A DNA stretch of 64,000 nt from Seriola aureovittata (GCF_021018895.1 NC_079387.1:1095083-1159082), one strand, 5' to 3'. Positions 1 to 12,328 are shown, counted from the first letter of the stretch. The notes: generated by a model from the letters alone, not told the origin. Numbers and translations are program-made.

Positions 1-245
1 CAATGTTATCACCTTTCGCACGCCGCCAAGCCAAAGAATAAATGACTTTGATCCGACTGCGAGTGCACTTTGGCCAACTTGGGTGGCACTCTGCAGTTTA
101 AGCTGAAACTCTCTGACAGGAAGAGTTCAGAGCAATGGGAAGAGGAGGAGGAGGTGGAGAGGGGGGACAGATGAAGGTGACAGCTATAGAGGTTAACCTC
201 GATTTGAAGTCCCAACGGGGTTGGAAAATCCCGCAAGGCCAGATA
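1..245. promoter_or_regulatory. CNE-like block, cut by window start
   Basis: This GC- and CpG-richer block has several CpGs in the first 60 bases, no simple repeats and no open frame of interest. It stands out from the AT-rich DNA that follows and resembles the conserved noncoding elements seen across this window. It begins at the window edge, so its left boundary is unknown. Calling it regulatory is an inference from composition only. Confidence 0.3.
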
Positions 246-2059
246 TCGCTCTGATCTTTCACATCTAGCTCAAAGATATTGTACCAGACAGTGCCAATAA
301 TATCTCTTCAGGACAGACTGACAGATCTAAAATGCACTTCAAAGGTCCCCAATAGTCACTTCTGTACTATGTTTTGATATCTTTCCCTCACATTTAGAAC
401 AATGTGCTTCATTTCTGACATACGTGTATTTTAGTTAATAAAATAAGTCCTGAATAAATTTGAATAACAAGTTCTCCTAATGTATGAAGATTGGCAGACA
501 GTAGCAGCTCCCCTGATTCAAATGATGCCAACCTGCTTAGTGGAGGCGATCCAGATGGAGTATCAGTTCAAGTACTGTAAATCTGCCTGATTGGAAGGGC
601 TCAGACATTTGTTGGAGAGGGGTGACTGAAAATAAAGTCCAGCTGTGATGTATTACCTGATAATAACCTCAAAACCTGCCTGTAAAAAAATATTATTTCT
701 TTGGAAATCAAAAAAAATAAATCTAAGGTAGAATTCACATCCTTGTTCTGCACATATTTCCTCTTGCTCTCAACTCAATCTGTTAAATCTAACTACTGTA
801 GTTATCTCTCAATTAAGGGCAAACTATAGACTTTATTTTTATGTTCACAAGGTCCCACCTTGTACTTCCAATTCCTGCAGATCATTTCAGTTTACCATTG
901 CAAGAGAAAGAAAGACAGCAGAGTTAGTCAAAAACAGCATATCATGCAGATCCCAACAACAAGCAATAACATTATAACAACAAAGCAAAGCTGCTGTCAC
1001 AGCTAGTGTAGCTGGCTAACAAATCAAGGCAATAATATAAAGGTAAGGCTGATTATTAACTAATAACCACAACATTGCCCATTAACCTTAATGCCACATC
1101 AACCACTTGTCTCTTCTTTATTCACCTACACAGACCTCCAACTTTTGAACACATGAACTGAATTCATTTGCTGTTCTACAAATCAGACAAAAACTCAAAA
1201 CGTGGGGGGCAGGTTTATATGGGGGTCACTGTTTTTAAAATATGAAAGATTTGACCTTAATACAAAATCATTTATAACTGATCCAACGTTTCAAGATTTT
1301 AAATTGTTTGTGTAAAGAGATTAACTCTTTTACTAATGTTAAAATAAAGCAAACATAAGGAGCTCAGGGGTTTGTGTGGCAGATGAACTACAGCTTGAGG
1401 AATCTATCAATAATCTAGTTATCAGAAATAAAGCAAGTAAAAGGAAAAGTGTATATGTAGAATGTGTATTAATGCCCTTCTGCTTTGATATCCTGCCAGC
1501 ACATGAGGAACCCACTCTGCAGCAGAATATCAGTCGGTGCATGGGAAACCTCTCCCTTCACGACCAGCCAAACAACACTTGTGTTTACTGTTGCACTAAA
1601 ATAGACGGAAACTGAGGAGGTACGCAATATATACAGCAAGGAGCAGATAAAATTCAAATGTACATGACAAACTCAGTTTTTTTATCTGATAAAACAGGCT
1701 GCACTTGTTTTTTTACTTTTTACTGTAAAAAATGTTTCCAGTTTCTGGGGAAAAAAAACAACTAAATATTCCTTGATATACAAAAGTTTTGATACTCATC
1801 TGTGCTTTCCTCTGAATTCCAATGAACCCTTTGTGAATTAATTTAAACAAGAGCCAACAGGAAATTGACCTCTTTGGGGGAGCAATTTTGAATGAATGAA
1901 TCCAGTTTCAATCAAGTGTATAGTAAAAAAATAAGCAGGAAAAGGTTTTGAGAGCTGTGGCACGAAACAAAGTCGACAGTTCAACCTTTTCCTTTTACTT
2001 TGTGGAGTTATTCAGGCCCAAACCTGCTCACAGGATTTTAATACCACTAGACCTTTCCC
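246..2059. other. AT-rich noncoding interval
   Basis: Unique-looking AT-rich DNA with scattered short A and T runs. No coding exon, RNA gene or complete mobile element is visible. The part at about 1345-1660 is slightly more complex, with small open frames on both strands that resemble no known protein. Confidence 0.6.
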
Positions 2060-2420
2060 CATCCTTTGGGAGCAGCGAAAGTAGAGAGATATAATCCTTT
2101 TCCCTGTAGAAAAAGCATGCAGGAGAGGAGACTAGCACCGAATCAAATTATTCTCATAAGATGGTATGACCTTAGTTACACTTTATTCAAGGCTTCTTAC
2201 CTCCACAATTTAACTGGTGTTCTTTTTTTCCCCTCGACAACTTCTTGCCATGCATGAATCACAGGTTAAATGCATTCCTTTCAACGGCTGTGCACCCCGG
2301 CGACGGAAATATAATTATGTTTTACAAGTCGACTCTTATCTGTAGCCTCCTTCATTTCCCCGCCGACTCTCTGTGTATTTTGAGGGCTTTTCAGAAGTAC
2401 TTTACGGTGTGTCAGGTTGC
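2060..2420. promoter_or_regulatory. CNE-like block
   Basis: Repeat-free block with locally raised CpG (about 2285-2365) and ATTA-type homeodomain cores. The overlapping short ORFs have no recognisable protein features. I infer a possible cis-regulatory element from composition; conservation is untested. Confidence 0.25.
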
Positions 2421-2589
2421 TGTTCCTCCGTGTAAATGCACTATTGTATCACTCAAAAGGTCTCTACTCTCCATATCAGAGAGGGAAAAAAATGTGGTGT
2501 AAATAACCTCTATGGCGCTCTTTATTTATTTTATTTTTTGTAAGTTTAACATACACAGTGGGGACAAACTGCTGCATAATAGAATTTAA

Positions 2590-2637
2590 GTGGTTTTCTC
2601 GCTTTGCTTCACAACAGCTCCTGGGTTCAAATCCACG
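2590..2637 (+). mobile_element. tRNA-derived SINE remnant (B-box part)
   Basis: The segment resembles the tRNA-like head of teleost SINEs. A degraded A-box side is followed by a clear RNA polymerase III B box, GGTTCAAATCC, at about 2623-2633. The rest of the element is missing or too diverged to see. There is no cloverleaf, so it is not a tRNA gene. Confidence 0.4.
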
Positions 2638-3469
2638 ATAATACGCTCTATGATTAAAACACCAAAAACTCAAGTTAAAACAGACTTTTTCTGCATTCTG
2701 TACTTCGTGATGCTACACTGACTTTGTGGAAGCTCAGCTAATTTGTCTAATATGTGAATAGAAGATAGACATACAAGTTGTGATATGGCTTTCTGATGTG
2801 GAGGTTCATATTTTAGCATACAGTATGTTAAATGTCCCATATTTTACACTATTCCAGTGTTTTATATGAAGTGTTAATCCATAAGATACTGTATATTTGT
2901 GGTTTCAAGAACCAAAAACCATCTCTCTCAGGCTTCTAGTAACAACAGGTCGGTGAACCAATCAAGTCAAAGAGTCAAAAAAGCCAAACACTGTGTTTCA
3001 GATGAGAACATCCAAAAACTCCTTCAACAATGAATCTCTTTGTGAACTTGTGATGGGGATTTGTCATCATAAATCAGTTAACTGAAAATAATTGGTGGAT
3101 AGATTGATCCTTGGGCAAAATACTAGAACCATCAAAAGCCACAAACTGTATGATTTTATCTTCCAACTCTTAACACCAACTGGCCACAGACTCAGTCTCA
3201 CTCGGCCCAATCAATCATGACGTCCAACCTTAAATCAGCCATCCTTATGACAACTCTAATGTACAGTATGTCCACCACTTAAGCATGTGTTTTTACTTTA
3301 AGTTTTCATATCATGTCAGTAATACAACAGAGGATCAACCTATGTACAAGCACAAGTCATATTTGCTCTTCAATTTCACTACACATGTAGTTACTGTTGT
3401 CTTTACAGGGCAGTAGGGTAATATGTTGATATGTTGTCCATGTCAAACATTTCAATACAATGCAGGCCT

Positions 3470-3625
3470 GCTGCTAAATGCTTGAATGCTCCCAAATTGC
3501 TCCAGTTCCCTCCCAGTGGCCAGCAGCAAAGGGTTGTGGTTTCACTGGGCACCTCCCAGGTGTAAATACTGAAGTAATATGAATGTGAAAGGGAGAAAGA
3601 CTTTCTATGGATGAATAAAGATTGA
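3470..3625 (+). mobile_element. probable SINE 3' portion, degraded
   Basis: The order of phrases (CCCAAATTGCTCC, a CAGTGGCCAGCAGC-like stretch, GGGCACCTCCCAGGTGT, then a gaatgtgaaaggg-like tail) resembles the body of common teleost tRNA-derived SINEs that end in a short repetitive tail. The promoter boxes are not visible. The assignment is from memory of the family and the boundaries are approximate. Confidence 0.35.
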
Positions 3626-5040
3626 GAGAAGATGGAGTCAATTTAAGTGAGATTACTCCAGACTGTATGAGACATGGAGAAAATAATACTCATGGGCCGA
3701 CTTTGACATGAATTCCCGTGACTTGTGTCTGGATTTGTGATATAAACATGATTCATGTCTGAGTCTGAACAAAAAATTACTTGTTTTACTGCATCATTGC
3801 AGCAGAGTTACAATGTTATGAGTGTTACATTAAAACACAAATGAGTAAGAATAATTTAGATAAAACCAAGATTAACTGCCACAAGGTTACAAAAAACACC
3901 TTGACTTGATTCTTACCTGTAAGAGGTGAAGGATTTGATGACTTAGCTACAACTATAACAATCACGCTCAAAGTACTGTTAAAAGACGTCAGAGGACAGG
4001 TGTCTTCAGGTAGAGAAATCCCAACTGTGAGCTCTCCGCTAAGCTTTATCAGCCTGTCTTTGTCTAATCAGCTTCTATTGTTAATACTGTTGTATTCCTC
4101 ATTAGCTGCCATTGTTAACAAGCACATTTAATTATGCTAGTTACGAGACCGTTGGCGGAGCTAAAAACAAAATAATAAAATCCCCCTCCAAACCATCTTA
4201 TTAAAATGAGAGGAAGAGAAAAGGACAATAAAGACAGAAAAATGAAGACAAAAATGCAGAAAGAAGAAAAAAAGACACAATGAATAAAGGGAAATTATGA
4301 CACCAGGAAACAAAACAAAAAAAACTGCCATTAAAAATGAAGAAGAAAGAAATCAAAGAAGAAACAAGCAAAGATAGACTGACAAAAATAGTCCATGTGA
4401 AACAAAACAAACACTCTTTGTGTGGGAAAATACCTGCCGGGCTGCTGCCACCACTGCAGTTAGTTACCGTTGGTCCCTGGAGAGCAGCTCTCCTGGGTTC
4501 CCTAAAACATGACAGCAAAGAGAGAAACAAAACACAGGCGTCAGGAGTCTCAAAGCACAAAACAAATTATCCCCCAACTGTTACATAACCTATTCAAGAG
4601 GCTCACAAACAAGGTAAGCTGAATATCACACAAATGTCGAAGTCTTTCAAATCTTTCTGTTGGCATTTCAGTCAAAGACAAATTTAGAAACATTTCTTCA
4701 TGAAAGAAGCTAAAAAGGCAACTATTATTAGACCAGTTTTCAGTGAGAAAGCTGAAAGCTTTGAAGCTTAGCATTTTGACTACTAAAGACCTGACCAGAC
4801 CTACCTAACACCTGTACTGCACACTGTGTGAAGAAACAAATACAATATCTGTGTCAGACTGTACAATGTTAATTTTCAAGGCATCTTACAAACATTGAGT
4901 CAGAAGAGTTTTAGCTCTACAATATAAAATCTACACAGCTCTCAAGCTTTGAAAATGCAGAAAAAAGGCTTTGGCCATTGTGCTGGCACCATGTTTCCAT
5001 GCACAAAAATGTATATCTACATGTAGATATACAGTACAAA

Positions 5041-5177
5041 TCAAGTTAAGTCGAATTATATTTATATAGCCCAATATCACAATATCATAATTTGCCTCAT
5101 AATTTGGCTTTACAATCTGTACAGCATATGGCACTCTCTGATTTTTGACCCTTGAATCAGAAAAAGAAAAAAAAGGA
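5041..5177 (+). repeat. dispersed teleost repeat copy (partial)
   Basis: It contains TTTATATAGCCCAATATCAC, then a tttgcctcat...ggctttacaatctgtacagca stretch, then a gacccttgaatcag-like end. I recognise this order from a very common percomorph interspersed repeat, often found in introns and UTRs. The copy is diverged and ends in an A-rich stretch. Its class (SINE or LINE 3' end) cannot be decided here. Confidence 0.5.
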
Positions 5178-5549
5178 TGTGTCTAGAGACACTGTTCTGG
5201 ATTGAACCAACCATAGAAAACATGGAGTCTTGGATTTGAACATTTCACTCAATGTAAACAAAACTTTAATGAAGAGTTGAGACATAAACATACTGTCAGA
5301 CTATGTGAAATAAGATGATTTTAGCCAAAAAGTTACATGAGGGGAAAGAAAAAGGTTTTAATTTAACTACAAAGAGACATAGCTGCTCTGAAGACAGAAA
5401 TGCTATTACTTAAGTTAAAACTGGACTTCACTCTGACATTATAAAGTCTGCCTCATAAGCTTCACCCACTGCGGTCCTCCCTCTAAGAAATATTTTCAAA
5501 ACTACAGGTCCAACCTGCAAGCCTGTTCCCTGTTCCTGCAGGGCCAGGA

Positions 5550-5940
5550 GGAGGATATCGTTTGCTGGGAGGGGGGTTGCGGGGAGTAGGTGTGAATTAT
5601 GCAAATAAACGCTCTGATACAAACTTGGACGGGGATTCAGTGAAGGAGAAATTGGCTGAAGGAGGAATCGTTCCTATGGTAGCAGTGGTGGCAGGGCCCC
5701 CCGCATCCCCCCACTCCTTGTTCTTTACCTTGAGGCAGGAGCTTATCTTATTTGCCGCTCTTTTTTTAAGAAGTGTCAGGATTAACATAAGCACCTCTGC
5801 CATTGTGCTCCCACTCAAAATAATTTTATCTACCCGCTCTCTCAGGGGAGACAATCGTCGTTTTATCAGGTAAGCGAATACCTCCCTCAACCCCCCCGCT
5901 ACCGTATGAAATGTGCCTTTGAGGACTGCTGCCACCGCCC
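5550..5940. promoter_or_regulatory. CNE-like block with POU octamer
   Basis: GC-richer, repeat-poor block containing a perfect octamer ATGCAAAT (5599-5606) inside the 14-mer aattatgcaaataa, which recurs in the block at 26.7 kb. Long open frames occur on both strands (about 103 codons plus, 112 minus). Frames on both strands, with nothing recognisable in either, argue against coding. A good donor, TCAG|GTAAGC, lies at 5869/5870. I infer a candidate enhancer. Confidence 0.35.
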
Positions 5941-7861
5941 CTGTGTTTGCCAGTTTATATTTAGCAATACACTACTTCATTTTCCCATCTGAAGAAAGGA
6001 AGGAGGATGACACAGAGAGGGCCTCGGGAGGGTGGGGTGGGGTGGCAGGGTGGGGGTAGTGTTTTTTCCACATAAATAACAGCTGGTTAAAAAGGTACAA
6101 GTGGGGATGAAAGGAGACTCTTTTCAGATTATCTCGCTACAATGAAACTGCGAGATACTGTACGAGAAATACCAATGTTTGGTCCTTTTTTTTGCCCCTT
6201 CACTCCCATCACCGCCATTTTCTCTTCCCTCACTACAAAGTTTTAAATGCTCCCTTTTGGTTTACCCCCATTGCCCTGTGGAAATTGCCCATTAGGAGAT
6301 TTTGATTTTTTTTTTGCACTCTCCTTTGGAGGCTGAAGTTGCCAGGAAAACACAACAGGAAATGACACAATGCTTGCAGACTGGAATGCTTCTCCCATGC
6401 CCAGCTGCTCCTCATATGACCTCTGCGACTGGGAGCTGGGAGGAAGAGGAAGAGGAGAAGCTGGCATACATGTCATCACTATGTACTCTTTAACATGCAG
6501 AATTCAATATTTTATTGTCATTCATTTGGCTCAGGCAGGGCTTTCTGTGCCAGTGAGTGTGCATTTCAAGTGTATGGTAATACTGTATGTAAAAATGAAT
6601 GTTTGTTTAAATGAGTGACTATGCAGTTTTTAAGTGCTGGAAAAATCAAAAAGACTTAATCACATGTTTACCTGCTGGCTGTCAGTACATATTATCAACC
6701 GAGCTTCAGAAAAAAAAAGGTTTTATAAAACGACAGCACTCTGATTTCCTCATACTTCAAAGACCTGATTTAAATGTTAACAAGTGGTTTAAGACAAACT
6801 ATGTGGTTTAAGAATGTAACAAGCCCTGAGTTTGACTGTACAACAACTGCAGCACATGAAACAACTTGTAACCTCCCTAAGACAGTACAAAGTAATATGA
6901 TTACATGAAGGCATCACCTATGTTATGCAACACATGCAGTCTAAGAATGCATGTAAAAGGGGACTTTGTTGCTCTGCCTCAACTAAAAATATCCTGACAG
7001 AAATGCAAGAATTAGCACTACTTTCTTTTTAACCTGTTAAGCCCTAGGAATGCTGGAGGATATGCCTCGCCTAGAAAGACATACCCAAAATCAAGAATAG
7101 CTCCACAACTATCAGGTCCATTTGCAAGAGCTTGTTAACTATGGATAGGTAAGACCTCAGAAAATGTATTCCATGTGACAGCAACATTGTGACTGTTACT
7201 ATAGCTGAGTAAATTGTGATAAACCAAAGGAAAAACTTAATTCATTGTCCTCGCCTAGAATTTATTTCAAATTAGACAGTGGATGACACCATGATAACAA
7301 TGGTCCCATGCACTATGATGCCACTGATTTCATTCAGCAACTTCATGACTACAACTTTAACAATGTTGGTAGAAATACCACAAAGCACACAAATTATATA
7401 AAGGTTCTAATAGGGATGGGGCCAGGTAGACTCTCGTTTTGTCCACTTGGATAGCCAAGGTACCCAAAATGTGCCAAAGGGGTTTTTTACCTTTTGAAGG
7501 GAAATCTGGCTACAAAATACTAATGATTTCCACTACAGGAGGCTATGTGCACACAATACAACCCTTAGCCACTTCATTTACCCTGTGCATCATCAGATTC
7601 TACCATTGTGTACAACAATTGGGTGTAAAAAACAACTAAATTGTATAATTTTGTCTCCATTTTGCCTCTGAATTGCTATATTATGTTGATTCTACTTCAT
7701 AGACAGTGTAAAAGTGAAAAATAAACATAAAAGTTGAATCAGCTATGCATCACGCGTAAAATTCCAATCTGCGGTGAAAGTCTCTTGTACTTACGCACGG
7801 GTGTAGTATCGCGAGGAAGCAAGTTTATCTTGTCTCCACTGCACTTATTTATGCTTTTTTC
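5941..7861. other. noncoding interval, no gene seen
   Basis: Contains a G-rich stretch (about 6025-6060) and otherwise AT-rich unique sequence. A 12-base direct repeat, cctcgcctagaa, occurs at 7065-7076 and 7249-7260. Its surroundings (about 7030-7860) may belong to a decayed element next to the retroelement remnant, but no ends can be defined. Confidence 0.5.
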
Positions 7862-8119
7862 TTATCCATGGATAAGTGCTTTAAGGTGTTTATTTTTCTT
7901 GACTTGTTTCGACTGCTGTCTTCCTGCAGTCTTCCTCAGAATAGTCACGTGATGTTGCTGTGACATGACATGACTTATCAGCTGTTGTTTATACTGCTGT
8001 TCAGCCAACATGTATTCCGCCTTGTCCCTGTTCACTGTCCTTTGGGCCTGTTTTCGGATCTCAATGGCCTCCCTAATCCAATGGTGGTGCTTGTTGCTCT
8101 CTGATCGAAAAGGCCAAGG
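7862..8119 (-). pseudogene. retroelement ORF C-terminal remnant (GIY-YIG/Penelope-like)
   Basis: The minus strand is open for about 85 codons from just after an in-frame TGA (8120-8122) to a TAA at 7862-7864. Within it is HHHWIREAIEIRKQAQ followed by VNRDKAEYML. This matches the well-known pattern W-I-(R/K)-E-A-I-x-I-R-K ... N-R-D-(E/x)-x-Y-x-L at the end of reverse transcriptase ORFs of fish retroelements with a C-terminal GIY-YIG nuclease (Penelope-type). The reverse transcriptase core and the nuclease active site are not present. Upstream sequence is stop-ridden and partly replaced by an inverted duplication. It is a dead fragment; the family assignment is from motif memory. Confidence 0.5.
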
Positions 8120-8142
8120 TCATTCGATCAGAGAGCAATAAG
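8090..8142. repeat. 20-bp inverted repeat, 13-nt loop
   Basis: The left arm cttgttgctctctgatcgaa (8090-8109) and right arm (8123-8142) are reverse complements at 19 of 20 positions, with 13 nt between them. The left arm lies within the open retroelement frame. The right arm lies mostly outside it, just before the in-frame stop. This suggests a fold-back duplication in the remnant. Confidence 0.85.
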
Positions 8143-10994
8143 TGTGACATACCGTTCGAAACCTTACGAGATGCTAGATGGCAACAAAAGACTCTGTATG
8201 AAATTCAGGCTTGGGGCTCGGTCTCTGCTATCCAGGCCCCCATTTTGGCCCCCATCTTGGCCAACTTGACTGGAAAATCATACGGATAGACTCAAAATGA
8301 CCACAGAGGAAGGAAACAATATTTGTTGTTTTTGATTAGAACCGCTTCGGGATCTGATGGAATATTTAGTCATAAACCCAAAATTTGACATGTGAAGTGA
8401 GAAGCTATAGTAATGAGAAGTTTGGCCCCGTGGTTGTTTTGGGGCTGATATGAGCTGGTTAGCTCAGGCTACACTATGCTTGCTATCAATGGAAATTGTA
8501 TCTTCTTTAGTTTTATACGATACCCAGCATGGTGAGGTGGAGCGAGCGGATTACATGAACTGTCGGTTTCATTTTGACTGTCCGTTTACATTGATAGAGG
8601 TCAGGTATTAAATGTAAACTGAACATAGGAGATACAGGGATTTTTGTTGTTGTTCTCAAACTGGGATATCTGGTCATCGTCATCATCCTCCAATCATTTC
8701 TGTTGCTGCTAACACAACCAGATATTACTAAGGCATCTGCACTTAAGATGTCTTTACGTTTCCCAGAGCTCCATTTAAATCAACTTGTTTTGTCCTGAAC
8801 CCTGTGGAGGCATAAAACAACACAACAGCTAAAACAGCATTCATGTCACATGAGGAAAAATGGAAAAACTGATTAAGTGTTGAAATATTCTGGAAGGAAC
8901 AAATGCAACACATCTTGAAACTACAATTTATGGTGATCCCTTTGATGTGAATATAAATATTTATTTGGATTTTTATTAACTCAGATTGTTGATTCTGGTT
9001 GGAAGTAACTGCTAAAAGACAAAAAACAAAATTGTACATCTATCTGATTCTACTTCCTATAGGTTATCATATATTTATGAGCTGAAGAAAAAAATAAGTT
9101 TTGAGGTTGTTACCATATACCATTTAAACAAAGGGTAAAGTTTCAAAGCACTATAGAGAAAGTTTGTTTTTTAGAAGTAAAAAAAACATAAATTGATATT
9201 AAGTTTATTCCTTCTGACTTTTCTATTCATATTTTAGTTAAAGTTGATAAATATTTTGTGAATCCTCTTCTCCGTTTGGACGTGAGAGATAGACGCAGAT
9301 ATATTTTCGAAGAATTCTTCACCTAATTAGGCACACAGTTTGCCATTTCATCCAAATTTCTCTTGACTGGGGCAATGAGAGAGAAACCTCTGAGCCAAAG
9401 TATAATATGAATATGAAAGTTTTGCCCCCCTCCATCTGCTAAATTTGTGCACAGAGGCTTAATTGGGGCCAAATCTTGTCAAAGCCTCTTCTAGTGAACA
9501 TCCACTATTAGTTCAGAGCATGTTAACAGGAGCTCACCATAAGGATCCAAACTTTTAACAAACTAATGCTTAGTTTCTTTCTGTTTTTTGAAATAAAGCC
9601 TTAATAACATCTTTCAATATTGATATAAAATTGAATTTACAAACTAAAGCCTCTAAAATGACCATTATTACCAACTGTTACTAAAATATGAGCAGAAATT
9701 TTTGAAAGAACACATATAGATATACACCTACATAGACACATATATATACACATATGTAGATATAAAATAACAACTCCATGCTAAACCAATACATCCACAA
9801 TGCCAACTTATTGTCCACATAAATTAATTTCCACATACATCTCAACCACCTTGTTATACACCAAAAGAAGTAATACCATGCCATTGTCAATGTAATTTAT
9901 CACTTCCTGTTGGATGTTTCACAGTAAAAGCATTCCACCAGAGTAAAGGGCAAAACACTCTTCTGTCCTGGCTGGCTTTTAATTTTAGACACTCGGAGGA
10001 AGTGTTTAGTTTCAGTGACGGTAGCAAACGTGAGTGAGAACATTTTTGTGTAACAGAAAAACTCACAGGGACATGATATTAGGGAGGAGGGACTAGTCCT
10101 TACTTTTTTTGTGTGATTGTATCAGACTCCACCATTTTTGTTTCAATTTACACTAATAACATAGGTGTGCTTAAAATAAAAGGGAGAAAACTAGCCCCAC
10201 TGTAACAAGATTTTTTTTTTCTATCACCAGCCTCTGTCATCACATGACTAAAGTGATTTCCAACACCTGTGATTATTTTGTTTATAGAAAAAGTAATTTT
10301 TACAAATGTGGACCTAAGTTATTGAGATATTAATGCTATTCTTTCACCTTCTCTAATTAACTCTCATTTCAACATTTCTTGTAAAAAATTAAAAATAAAT
10401 TAAAAATAAAAAGATGTAAAAACTGGTATTTGGAACTTAGCAGACTAACTAATACATTTTGTTTTGTTTAGAGGGACTCTCAGCATTCAGTGTTTGAAAC
10501 GTGTCCTCCTGGGGTTCAGCAACACAATGATAACTGCAACACCATGAGAGTTGTGCATGAATGTCACTCACTCGCTCACTGCCTTTGCATATACACACAC
10601 ACATACACACAAAAAGACACACATGCACACATGCACAGATAAATATAGTGCAGAATACATGTTAGCAAAAACACATGAAGATATAGGAAGCAGAAACACA
10701 CACCAACATATGTTTGTTCATGTATGTGTACTTATACAAACTGTACACAAAGTACACGCACGGCTGACTTCATAACCTCAGCCACCCTGTCTCACACACA
10801 TACACACACTTGGTCATCATACACACATGCAAGCACACAAATACATTTATTCAAATCATGCATACACACATTTGTTTGTCCATTAAAGTTTGTCTGTATA
10901 TGCACACACAAATGCACTTTTTCCAACCACACATACACACATATTCGTACCTATTCAGACACACAACATGTAAACACACACTTTTTTTTTTTAA
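8143..10994. other. AT-rich interval with CA-rich low complexity
   Basis: The 8150-8480 part may be further decayed element sequence but has no definable ends. About 9715-9766 is an (ATAC/ATAG)-like low-complexity run. No coding sequence is recognised. Confidence 0.5.
10580..10982. repeat. degenerate CA-rich low-complexity region
   Basis: Short acacac and cacatg-type runs are interspersed over about 400 bp, probably an old eroded microsatellite cluster. It creates spurious His/Thr-rich ORFs on the plus strand. Confidence 0.8.
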
Positions 10995-11340
10995 AGCATC
11001 ATATTTACATTTGCAGTGTTGCCATGTCAGTCGACGGCATTATAATCTCCGACACATTTACATAACATATATTACCCTGCTGTGTTGACGGCCAAGTAAG
11101 TACTCAAGCTCATCCCGGCCCCTTTTCATATTTACAGCGTGACTGATTTAAGATGGACTGATTGTGGGGATTTAATTACGGAGGACACAATGGCCACACA
11201 ATTCTGTTTTCTTCTCTTCCCTTCTTGCGAGGCGCTGACACGCCGCACACTCGGCTGCACACTGCCGAGGAATGTTTTACACTCCAAATGAGCTGTGCTT
11301 GCAGAAGAATTTAATTTGATCTGCCGCTGTAATTGTGCTC
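10995..11340. promoter_or_regulatory. CNE-like block
   Basis: Repeat-free block with raised CpG around 11225-11275, TTTAATTA near 11170, and CAATGG/ACAATT SOX-like cores. It lies between a CA-rich region and a purine tract and has no coherent coding frame. I infer a candidate conserved noncoding element. Confidence 0.35.
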
Positions 11341-11625
11341 TCAAAAAAAAAGAAAAAGAAAAAAAAGGGAAAGAAAAAGAAGAGTGGTGGTGGAGAGGGG
11401 GTGGAGGGGGGGGTTGAGGCATGCTGGGGTGGGAGGGGTCGCAGTGCGTGCAACTTTAAAATGTAATATGCACAAAAAGTAAATTAACTCAAGAGGAGAG
11501 GCCCTTGTGATGTGTTGACACTTGCACTGGGCTCTCTTACAAGGAAGAGTGGGAGGAGGAAGAGGGAGGATGCAGGGAAGGGGGGATAAGAAAAAAAAAG
11601 AAGGGGGGTGGGGGGTGGGGCGGCC
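11341..11625 (+). repeat. purine-rich (G/A) low-complexity tract
   Basis: Two strongly purine-skewed runs (about 11341-11440 and 11540-11620) of A/G with G-runs lie on the plus strand. They produce Phe/Leu/Pro-rich spurious ORFs on the minus strand. Polypurine tracts of this kind can adopt triplex or G-quadruplex structures. Confidence 0.7.
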
Positions 11626-12140
11626 ATGATAAAACACCACAAAGAAAAGCGTTATGAATTTTATTAATGACTTGCAAGACAGTATGCAAAACATCAAAGG
11701 TCCATGGGAAAGATTAATGACCCTGTGTGAGACTGTTTAATTACCTCCAGCTAATTAGATTCTTGACCAAATTTTTAATATCTGCGTTCGTGCCCGACGC
11801 CTAATTGAGATTCCACCATATTTATCAATCTTTCTAAAAAATAAAAAACCCTTAGTGGCTCTTTTTTGTTCCCTTTAGCCTTTCTCTTGCTGCTCTTGAC
11901 ACATTGTCGCCATTTAAAGAGCGATTATGAATCTCACTCAGGTTGGAGAGAGGTTTCCAAAACCAAAAAGTAGAGCCATGAGGGACGACTGATGCTTATT
12001 TACTCCCTAACAGGAGGAGGGGGATGGGTGGTTATCAACCTGATCTTGGTTTCTAATGAAGTGTGCTTGCTAATAAACAGACTTAGCGAGCTCTGTCAAC
12101 TCTCCTTGTCATGCCATAATTCTCTTATCTGGACCTGAGC
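11626..12140. promoter_or_regulatory. CNE-like block, homeodomain-site rich
   Basis: About 500 bp without simple repeats, carrying clustered TAAT/ATTA cores, including TTTAATTACC and CTAATTAG (11751-11758), both inside about 11711-11758, plus several CpGs. All frames have stops. This is one of the most enhancer-like compositions in the window. Function is inferred. Confidence 0.4.
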
Positions 12141-12309
12141 TGAGGAGAGAGGAGCTCTCCCAGGAACCACTCTCCATCTACGTCGCGTTTCGCCTCTGCT
12201 TTCATTTTCCTCCTCCGGATAATCCGGGTGCTGTTTACCAGCACACACACAGTTTCATCTAAATCGTTGCCTTTGAACTTCCAGTGCATATTATCTGTTC
12301 TGTGACCCT

Positions 12310-12328
12310 GTTGTTGTTGTTGTTGTTG
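12310..12328 (+). repeat. (TTG)6 trinucleotide repeat
   Basis: Six TTG/GTT units. On the minus strand this reads as a short poly-Gln run in a 74-codon ORF with no other protein features, so it is taken as a simple repeat. Confidence 0.9.

Larger units (their letters stand above)
2421..5549. other. AT-rich interval with decayed repeats
   Basis: Mostly AT-rich noncoding DNA. It holds a short tRNA-SINE remnant, a probable SINE 3' portion and a dispersed teleost repeat (separate entries). The A-rich stretch at about 4200-4400 is low complexity and gives a spurious minus-strand ORF rich in Phe, Leu and Ser. Nothing coding is recognised. Confidence 0.55.
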
